DNA of 11,524 nt, from positions 1 to 11,524 of the forward strand of contig JABUTE010000027.1 in the NCBI GenBank assembly GCA_021443825.1, in the 5' to 3' direction. Source of the DNA: Bacillota bacterium (lineage in GTDB: Bacteria > Bacillota > Clostridia > Peptostreptococcales > Anaerovoracaceae). The position numbers and the translations under genes were made by a program. Every line of letters starts with the position of its first letter. Position 1 is the stretch's first letter. The notes below the pieces were generated by a model. The model did no database searches, had not been told where the DNA came from, and saw only the letters and a program-made list of their open reading frames with translations. Shown here piece after piece: positions 1 to 8,023 of the stretch.

Positions 1-395
1 TCGATGATTATGCCCATCATCCCACCGAGATCCGAGCGACCCTTTCTGCCGCAAAGAACATGCCCCACAGAAAGACCTGGTGTCTGTTCCAGCCCCATAC
101 CTATACCAGAACAATGGCTCTGTTCGACCAGTTTGCCGACGCCTTCGAGGATGCCGACGTGGTGGTTCTTGCCGAGATCTATGCGGCAAGAGAAAAGAAT
201 ATCTATAAGATCTCTTCCCGGTCGCTGATGAACGAGATCCTGGCCCGCCATCCGGAAAAGGATGTGCAGTTCATTCCCGATTTCGGTGCCATGGCTTCTT
301 TCGTAAAGGACAACTGCGAAGCGGGCGATATCGTCATCACCATGGGTGCCGGCGACATCTACAAGGTGGGCGAGATGATCCTCGGAGAAGCGTAA
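1..395 (+). CDS. murC: UDP-N-acetylmuramate–L-alanine ligase MurC, C-terminal part (5' end outside the window)
   Basis: This is the last ~130 residues of MurC, the cytoplasmic ATP-dependent ligase that adds L-alanine to UDP-N-acetylmuramic acid at the start of stem-peptide synthesis. The reading frame is open from base 3 and ends at TAA 393-395. Visible family motifs are DDYAHHPTEI at the left edge (the conserved start of the Mur ligase C-terminal domain), then QPHTYTRT, EIYAARE and the closing VITMGAGDIYKVGE. No internal start should be used: the DDYAHHP motif precedes the first ATG of the frame, so the true start lies upstream of the window. purR begins 1 nt after the stop, so the two are probably co-transcribed. 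Identity is firm; only the N-terminal and central ATPase domains are missing from view. Confidence 0.95.
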   Translation, partial: DDYAHHPTEIRATLSAAKNMPHRKTWCLFQPHTYTRTMALFDQFADAFEDADVVVLAEIYAAREKNIYKISSRSLMNEILARHPEKDVQFIPDFGAMASFVKDNCEAGDIVITMGAGDIYKVGEMILGEA

Positions 396-396
396 G

Positions 397-1218
397 ATGA
401 AAAAGATCGAGCGTGTCTGTGCCATCACCCATATTCTGACAGAAAATCCCAACCGCGATTTTTCCCTCGGTTATTTCGCGGAGCTGTTCGGCTGCGCCAA
501 ATCCAGCATCAGCGAGGACATCAAGCTGATCCGCGAGACCATGGATGACGGCTCCCTGGGAACCCTTGAGACCACAGCCGGCACAAAGGGCGGCGTTCGC
601 TATGTGCCTGCCATTTCGCAGGAAGAGACCGAAAAGATCCTGCTGGGGCTGAAAAAGGCCTTCGAGGAAGACGATCGCATGCTGGGCAGCGGCCTTCTGT
701 ATACATCGGATATTCTGTTCAATCCCGACTATATGAAGGGCGCCGCCAGGATCTTTGCCCGGCAGTTCGCCCGCTCCGGGGCCGATATGGTGGTCACCGT
801 CGAGACCAAGGGCATCGGCGTTGCCCTTTTTACGGCAGAGCTGCTCCACCTGCCTTTGGCGGTGCTGCGCAGAGAAAGCCGTGTCTCGGAGGGCTCCATC
901 GTATCCGTCAATTACATGTCCGGCTCTTCTGCCAGGATCCAGCAGATGAGCCTTTCCAAGAGGGCCTTAAAGCCGCATACCAAGGCGCTGATCATCGATG
1001 ATATCATGCGGGCCGGCGGAAGCATCAAGGGCATCGAGGATATGCTGGCAGAATTCGATGCCCAATGCTGCGGCATCGGCGCCGTGATCGTTGCCGGAGG
1101 CATCGAGGGCAAGAAGATCGGCGACTATGTGCCCCTGCTTTTGATGAACGAGACAGAAAATAATAAGGTAACCATGGATATTAATCCGCTCTTACTGGCA
1201 AAACAGCAAAGACCGTGA
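397..1218 (+). CDS. purR: Purine operon repressor PurR (PRPP-binding, Bacillota type)
   Basis: A 273-residue protein matching the Gram-positive PurR family, which is unrelated to the LacI-type PurR of E. coli. Residues ~1-75 form the winged-helix DNA-binding domain (KKIERVCAITHILTENPN, then SSISEDIKLIRETM). Residues ~76-273 form a type I phosphoribosyltransferase fold that binds PRPP but is not known to catalyse a reaction. The PRPP loop is LIIDDIMRAGGS at residues 198-209. In B. subtilis, PRPP binding releases PurR from paired PurBoxes and so derepresses purine synthesis. A GGAG at 384-387, 9 nt before the ATG, supports this start. The gene follows murC by 1 nt and precedes prs, which makes its effector PRPP. 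I see no terminator after it. Confidence 0.95.
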   Translation: MKKIERVCAITHILTENPNRDFSLGYFAELFGCAKSSISEDIKLIRETMDDGSLGTLETTAGTKGGVRYVPAISQEETEKILLGLKKAFEEDDRMLGSGLLYTSDILFNPDYMKGAARIFARQFARSGADMVVTVETKGIGVALFTAELLHLPLAVLRRESRVSEGSIVSVNYMSGSSARIQQMSLSKRALKPHTKALIIDDIMRAGGSIKGIEDMLAEFDAQCCGIGAVIVAGGIEGKKIGDYVPLLLMNETENNKVTMDINPLLLAKQQRP

Positions 1219-1245
1219 TAAAATAAAAACTCGTACAGCACTTTT

Positions 1246-1272
1246 ATCAAATCTGTTCGGCATTTGATCGAA
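1246..1272. promoter_or_regulatory. Inverted repeats and PurBox-like half-site upstream of prs
   Basis: The 91-nt gap between purR and prs holds an inverted repeat, ATCAAAT (1246-1252) and ATTTGAT (1262-1268), with a 9-nt loop. The loop contains GTTCGG (1255-1260), the complement of the CCGAAC core of the B. subtilis PurBox. A CGAA lies at 1269-1272 and a weaker CGTAC at 1232-1236. No T-run follows, so this is not a terminator. I could not find a convincing -35/-10 pair. A PurR operator is only a suggestion. Confidence 0.2.
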
Positions 1273-1309
1273 GGGATTTCGTGGCAATGATCAGGAAAGG
1301 AATAAGAAA

Positions 1310-2278
1310 ATGAAAAACGGAGTCTACACAGATTTTAAGCTTTTTGCCTGCAACGGCAATCCCGAGCTGGCAGAAGAGATCGCAAAGATCATGGGCAAGC
1401 CCCTCAGCCCGGCAACAGTCACCCACTTCAGCGACGGCGAAGCCTTCGTAGCTCTGGGCGAATCTGTTCGCGGCGCTGACTGCTATATCATTCAGTCTAC
1501 CTGTGAACCGGTAAACGATAACCTGATGGAGCTGTGCATCATGATCGATGCCATGAAGAGAGCTTCCGCAGGCCGCATCAATGCCGTCATTCCTTATTTC
1601 GGTTATGCCCGTCAGGACCGGATCTCTCATCCCAGAGAACCGCTGACTGCCAAGCTGGTCGCCGATATCATCTCCGTTGCCGGTGCCGACAGAGTCGTCA
1701 CCATGGATCTGCATGCAGCACAGATCCAGGGCTACTTCAACATTCCTGTCGATCATATGATCGGTCAGCCCACCCTGGTCGAATACTTCAAGGAAATGAA
1801 TCTGGACGATCTGGTCATCGTATCGCCCGACCACGGCAGCGTAAAGAGAGCAAGGACCTTCGCTTCCTTCTTCAACGCGCCCATCGCCATCATCGATAAG
1901 CGCCGTCCCCAGGCCAACGTTGCCGAGATCATGAACATCATCGGCGATGTTAAGGGCAAGAACTGCATCCTGTGCGACGATATGGTCGACACCGCCGGCA
2001 CCATCTGCAACGCAGCCAACGCATTGAAGGAGATGGGTGCCAAGTCGGTTCGCGCCTGCGCTACCCACGGCGTTCTGTCGGGCCCTGCCATCACCAGACT
2101 GAAGGACTCCGGCATCGACGAGATCGTATTCCTCAATACCATGCCCATTCCCGAAGAAAAGCGGATCGAGAAGATGACCGTACTGTCGGCTGCGCCCGTC
2201 TTTGCAGAGACCATCAAGAGGATCGTCAACAACGAGCCGGTATCTCCCCAGTTTGACGAGGGCGGCAGCACCAAGTAA
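1310..2278 (+). CDS. prs: Ribose-phosphate pyrophosphokinase (PRPP synthase, class I)
   Basis: This 322-residue enzyme makes PRPP from ribose-5-phosphate and ATP, feeding purine, pyrimidine, histidine, tryptophan and NAD synthesis. It aligns nearly end to end with B. subtilis Prs as I recall that sequence. Key elements are ARQDR (ATP loop, residues 100-104), DLHAAQIQGYF (133-143, with H135), VSPDHGSVKRAR, the flexible catalytic loop DKRRP (K197 and R199), and the PRPP loop DDMVDTAGT (223-231). The AGGAAAGG at 1293-1300 sits 9 nt before the ATG. A small oddity is ISHPREP after RQDR, where Bacillus has KARSREP. The C-terminal tail is slightly longer than in Bacillus. In many clostridia spoVG and glmU lie between purR and prs; here they are missing. 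Confidence 0.97.
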   Translation: MKNGVYTDFKLFACNGNPELAEEIAKIMGKPLSPATVTHFSDGEAFVALGESVRGADCYIIQSTCEPVNDNLMELCIMIDAMKRASAGRINAVIPYFGYARQDRISHPREPLTAKLVADIISVAGADRVVTMDLHAAQIQGYFNIPVDHMIGQPTLVEYFKEMNLDDLVIVSPDHGSVKRARTFASFFNAPIAIIDKRRPQANVAEIMNIIGDVKGKNCILCDDMVDTAGTICNAANALKEMGAKSVRACATHGVLSGPAITRLKDSGIDEIVFLNTMPIPEEKRIEKMTVLSAAPVFAETIKRIVNNEPVSPQFDEGGSTK

Positions 2279-2294
2279 GGAGCTTTTTCAGGCA

Positions 2295-2891
2295 ATGTAT
2301 GTCATCTGCGGGCTGGGCAATCCCGGAAGAGAATATGAATATACCCGGCACAACATGGGCTTCATCACCATCGATGTGCTGGCCGAAAAGCTGGGCGTTT
2401 CGGTCAACCAGCTGAAATTCAAGGCTCTGGTGGGAGAGACCCGCATCGGCGGCGAAAAGGTGCTGCTGGTAAAGCCTCAGACCTACATGAACCTGAGCGG
2501 TGAGTCTCTTCGCCCGATCATGGATTTTTACAAGCTCGAGCCCGATCACTTTATCATCATTTACGACGATTCTGACCTGGCTGTCGGCGCCCTTCGTTTG
2601 AGGGGCTCCGGCAGTCCGGGCAGTCACAACGGCATGAAGTCAGTGGTGACCCATCTGGGAAGCCAGGTCTTTCCCCGCATCCGCATCGGCATCGGCAGCA
2701 GGGGCCTGATCCCAATGGAAAGGTTCGTTCTCGGTCATCCCACCGAGGAAGACCGTCCGCTGCTGGCAGAAGCCGTGAAAAACGCGGCCGATGCAGCCGT
2801 TGCCATCATCGAAGAGGGAATGGAAAAGGCCATGACCCGCTACAATACGAAAAAAGAATCTGCGAAAAAGGAAAACGCAAAGGAAGTTTAA
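2295..2891 (+). CDS. pth: Peptidyl-tRNA hydrolase Pth
   Basis: A 198-residue hydrolase (spoVC in Bacillus) that cleaves the ester bond of peptidyl-tRNAs dropped by ribosomes and recycles the tRNA. Visible motifs are GLGNPGREYEYTRHNMGF with catalytic H19, KPQTYMNLSGE with N66, the catalytic aspartate in IYDDSDL (D91), and SHNGMKS with N112. Substrate-contacting N9 is also kept. The frame stays open back to 2202, but I chose ATG 2295: it gives the exact family N-terminus and avoids a 77-nt overlap with prs. The AAGGAG at 2277-2282 overlaps the prs stop and lies 12 nt upstream, somewhat far. The C-terminus is a Lys/Glu-rich tail. mfd begins directly after the stop, so the genes are probably translationally coupled. 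Confidence 0.96.
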   Translation: MYVICGLGNPGREYEYTRHNMGFITIDVLAEKLGVSVNQLKFKALVGETRIGGEKVLLVKPQTYMNLSGESLRPIMDFYKLEPDHFIIIYDDSDLAVGALRLRGSGSPGSHNGMKSVVTHLGSQVFPRIRIGIGSRGLIPMERFVLGHPTEEDRPLLAEAVKNAADAAVAIIEEGMEKAMTRYNTKKESAKKENAKEV

Positions 2892-6305
<3,414 letters not shown>

Positions 6306-6328
6306 AAGCCCTCGATCTAAGGCAGCAA

Positions 6329-6360
6329 AAAACCGGATCCCTCGAGGGGGATCCGGTTTT
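6329..6360. terminator. Bidirectional intrinsic terminator between mfd and the MFS gene
   Basis: Perfect 13-bp arms, AAAACCGGATCCC (6329-6341) and GGGATCCGGTTTT (6348-6360), enclose a 6-nt loop. The plus-strand tail is T4; the minus-strand tail is T6, from the A-run at 6327-6332. It lies 23 nt after the mfd stop and 28 nt after the MFS stop, so it can end both convergent transcripts. It looks stronger for the MFS direction. Confidence 0.9.
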
Positions 6361-6388
6361 GTAGTTGTCTGTATGCCCGGCAGCGGCG

Positions 6389-7600
6389 CTACTTCTTTTC
6401 GGACTTGCTGTACATGCTTCTGTAGATAAAGGAGAGAGCCAGACCGATGACGAAGGCGCCGAAGGCCAGATAGAACGGATAATGCTTGTTGGTGTTGTAG
6501 ATGATGCCGGCAAAGGCTGCTCCGAAGATACTGCCCAGAGAGTTCATAGACTGATAGAAGCCCATGACCGTGTTGTTGTTTTCTTTGGAGGAACGGTCGG
6601 CGCACAGGTTCTGCATCAGCGGCAGACGAACCGTATTCAGGGTAAAGAAGGCAACATCGCAGACGGCGAAGGGAATGGTGCTCTCAAAGAACAGCAGAGC
6701 CAGACCAAGGGGCACGCAGCAGCCGCCGACGACATAGAGGAAGGTCTTGTTGGTATCGGTATGCTTCATCAGATACAGGCACAGGGTGCTGTTGGCGATC
6801 ATGCCGCAGATGGCGATGGCAGCCTTGAAGGTGCCGTTGTAGACGCTGGTCATGCCGAAGACATCCTTGATGTAGTAGTTGAACACCTGCTCAAAGGAGT
6901 TCTGACCGATGGCGCAGATGACGATGATGCCGAACAGAACGGCAAAGGCCGGTGTCATGAAATATTTCGCATCCAGGAAGGCACGGAAGGGGTTGACCTC
7001 TTTGAAGTTGAGCTTGTGGTCGGGCTTTACCTTGTAGGAGGAGTCGTCGATCATCGTGAAATAGAAGAGGATGCCGGAGCCTGCAAGAATGACGATCTGG
7101 CAGCCGAAGGTGAAATTGACGGAAACAAGGCCCATAAAGCCGCCGACGAAATAGCCGACCGCACCTGCCACGTTCTGAATAGTGACATAGACCGTCAGGT
7201 TGGAGCCTCTGTCTTTGGGATCGCTGGTATTGACCAGATAGTTTGTCAGGGCGGTAAAAGCGCCGCCGGTGAACATGCCGGCAAACATGCGGCCGGCGAT
7301 GATCTGGGCTTCGGTATAGGCAGAGCCGAAAATATACTGACCGACGGCGTAGCCGATGCCGCAGATGAGGACGATGGTCCTGGTGGGCAAATAGTTGCAC
7401 AGCTTGCCCCAGAAGGGAGCGAACAGGAAGCTCATGGTGCTCATAGCTGCCAGAGCAATGCCGAACATGGAGCTGTCGAGCTGGCGCTCAATGATCAGGG
7501 TGGGGGTTACGGGATGGGCGAAACTTGCTGCCATACTGAAGAATACGGCGACGTAGAAGAAGCGGAGGATCCGCTTTTTGCTGGAACTGTTTTCGGACAT
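6389..7600 (-). CDS. MFS transporter, probably DHA1-like efflux type
   Basis: A 403-residue integral membrane protein with about 12 hydrophobic segments and a central cytoplasmic loop (~183-212), the standard two-times-six helix layout of the major facilitator superfamily. The loop after TM2 carries a degraded motif A, GKLCNYLPTR (65-74), where the usual form is GxLxDRxGRR. TM5 carries GAVGYFVGG (146-154), like the antiporter motif C but with Tyr where Pro is usual. That suggests a drug or metabolite:H+ exporter, but the substrate cannot be read from sequence. AAAGG lies 6 nt before the ATG on the minus strand. It is a single gene, opposed to its neighbours, at the place where Bacillus has spoVT, so it is probably a lineage-specific insertion. 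It has its own promoter and a structured leader. Confidence 0.85.
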   Translation of the reverse strand: MSENSSSKKRILRFFYVAVFFSMAASFAHPVTPTLIIERQLDSSMFGIALAAMSTMSFLFAPFWGKLCNYLPTRTIVLICGIGYAVGQYIFGSAYTEAQIIAGRMFAGMFTGGAFTALTNYLVNTSDPKDRGSNLTVYVTIQNVAGAVGYFVGGFMGLVSVNFTFGCQIVILAGSGILFYFTMIDDSSYKVKPDHKLNFKEVNPFRAFLDAKYFMTPAFAVLFGIIVICAIGQNSFEQVFNYYIKDVFGMTSVYNGTFKAAIAICGMIANSTLCLYLMKHTDTNKTFLYVVGGCCVPLGLALLFFESTIPFAVCDVAFFTLNTVRLPLMQNLCADRSSKENNNTVMGFYQSMNSLGSIFGAAFAGIIYNTNKHYPFYLAFGAFVIGLALSFIYRSMYSKSEKK

Positions 7601-7625
7601 AAAGCACCTTTCTTTAAAACGATTT

Positions 7626-7662
7626 AAAAACCGGCATGCGGGAATGTGCCGCGGCGCGCCGG
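7626..7662 (-). terminator. Terminator-like hairpin in the 5' leader of the MFS gene (candidate attenuator)
   Basis: Read on the minus strand, a GC-rich hairpin ends in GCCGG followed by TTTTT (7630-7626), about 25 nt before the MFS start. Two foldings are possible: CCGGC/GCCGG (7662-7658 with 7635-7631) with further inner pairs, or CGGCA/TGCCG (7651-7647 with 7636-7632) with a 10-nt loop. The loop exposes CATTCCC (7646-7640). This is complementary to GGGAATG at 7711-7705, earlier in the same leader. A terminator/antiterminator switch is possible. The 5-nt T-run and short stem are modest evidence. Confidence 0.35.
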
Positions 7663-7736
7663 AGCATCAGGAACAGGGGAACATGGCTTGACGGAATCGC
7701 AAACCATTCCCATTTTACATCTGAAAAAAAATTTTT

Positions 7737-7765
7737 TCTATAGTATTCGTATTTATTTTTGTAAA
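7737..7765 (-). promoter_or_regulatory. Candidate sigma-A promoter for the MFS gene
   Basis: On the minus strand, TTTACA (7765-7760, 5 of 6 to consensus) is followed after 17 bp by TATAGA (7742-7737, 4 of 6). Transcription would start near 7730 and give a leader of ~130 nt. A plus-strand TATAGT (7739-7744) overlaps the same bases, with TTTACA (7714-7719) 19 bp upstream, so the site may fire in both directions. Confidence 0.45.
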
Positions 7766-7791
7766 AACAGAAGCATATGCTATCTGTTTTT
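7763..7791. repeat. 29-nt imperfect palindrome overlapping the MFS -35 element
   Basis: AAAAACAGA (7763-7771) pairs with TCTGTTTTT (7783-7791). The middle contains the further palindrome AGCATATGCT (7772-7781) and one unpaired A (7782). The left arm covers half of the candidate MFS -35 box. It could be an operator or, on the plus strand, a weak terminator because T6 follows (7787-7792). With no plus-strand gene just upstream, an operator is the likelier reading. Confidence 0.45.
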
Positions 7792-7872
7792 TCTTAATCC
7801 AGCATGGCGTTCTGTCCAGTTACGTTTTTCCTTCGGGCGGAGCCTTCTGGCGGCGTCTTTTCTTATGAGGCA

Positions 7873-7891
7873 GAAACGGAGCAGCCGTTTT
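7873..7891 (+). repeat. Short hairpin with trailing T-run
   Basis: GAAACGG (7873-7879) pairs with CCGTTTT (7885-7891), six Watson-Crick pairs and one G-T, around the loop AGCAG. It is followed by CTCC rather than more T, so it would be at best a weak terminator for plus-strand transcripts started near 7750. Confidence 0.25.
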
Positions 7892-7896
7892 CTCCA

Positions 7897-7908
7897 TTGA
7901 AATTTCAA
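7897..7908. repeat. Perfect 12-bp palindrome TTGAAATTTCAA
   Basis: A perfect palindrome 22 bp upstream of the flippase -35 element, in an AT-rich context. It has the size of a repressor or activator half-site pair, but no known operator is recognised. Confidence 0.3.
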
Positions 7909-7920
7909 AGAAAATGTACC

Positions 7921-7941
7921 CCGATCATATTGAAAGATCGG
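7921..7941. promoter_or_regulatory. Inverted repeat CCGATC-N9-GATCGG over the flippase -35 element
   Basis: Two 6-bp arms (7921-7926 and 7936-7941) flank nine bases that include the TTGAAA -35 hexamer (7930-7935). A dimeric regulator bound here would block RNA polymerase, so this is a reasonable operator candidate. The regulator is unknown. Confidence 0.4.
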
Positions 7942-7958
7942 TCTGTCGGGTATATTAT
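7930..7958 (+). promoter_or_regulatory. Sigma-A promoter for the flippase–mazG–hup operon
   Basis: TTGAAA (7930-7935) and TATTAT (7953-7958), each 5 of 6 to consensus, are separated by the ideal 17 bp. The start of transcription would be near 7965, giving a leader of about 60 nt before the ATG at 8024. Confidence 0.65.
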
Positions 7959-7986
7959 TTTTAAGTTATGTCGCAAGTTCATTGGA

Positions 7987-8009
7987 GGGTCGTCATTTCT
8001 GACAGGCCC
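7987..8009 (+). repeat. Leader hairpin hiding a GGAGGG sequence before the flippase gene
   Basis: GGGTC (7987-7991) pairs with GGCCC (8005-8009, including one T-G pair) and GTCA (7992-7995) with TGAC (8000-8003). There is a bulged A at 8004 and a TTTC loop. The left arm takes in the last three bases of GGAGGG (7984-7989), which lies 34 nt before the start and so is too far to serve it directly. The near-start GGA at 8015-8017 is weak. Confidence 0.35.
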
Positions 8010-8023
8010 GGAACGGATTCTGT

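Larger units (their letters stand above)
7601..8023. other. Divergent intergenic region between the MFS and flippase genes
   Basis: This 423-nt stretch holds no convincing gene. Two small open frames (7646-7900 and 7804-8046) lack ribosome binding sites and family features. It contains candidate promoters for both flanking genes, a terminator-like leader hairpin, and several inverted repeats, listed separately. The section 7720-7800 is AT-rich with a long A/T tract, GAAAAAAAATTTTTTC (7723-7738), which may be intrinsically bent. Between 7801 and 7870 I see nothing definite. Confidence 0.7.

Noticed and set aside
1246..1268. ATCAAAT/ATTTGAT hairpin considered as a purR terminator.
   Set aside because: The stem is AT-rich and only 7 bp, and no T-run follows on either strand.
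2202..2294. N-terminal extension of pth by 31 codons.
   Set aside because: It overlaps the prs coding end in another frame and adds residues not found in the family; ATG 2295 gives the normal N-terminus.
6335..6356. GGATCC…CTCGAG…GGATCC, resembling a cloning linker with BamHI and XhoI sites.
   Set aside because: The sites are simply parts of the perfect terminator palindrome between two convergent genes; the surrounding sequence is continuous and natural.
6365..7627. A 420-codon plus-strand open frame opposite the MFS gene.
   Set aside because: The minus-strand frame has clear transmembrane helices, MFS motifs and an SD. The plus-strand product is Asp/Gly/Glu/His-rich with no recognisable domain, as expected of an antisense shadow.
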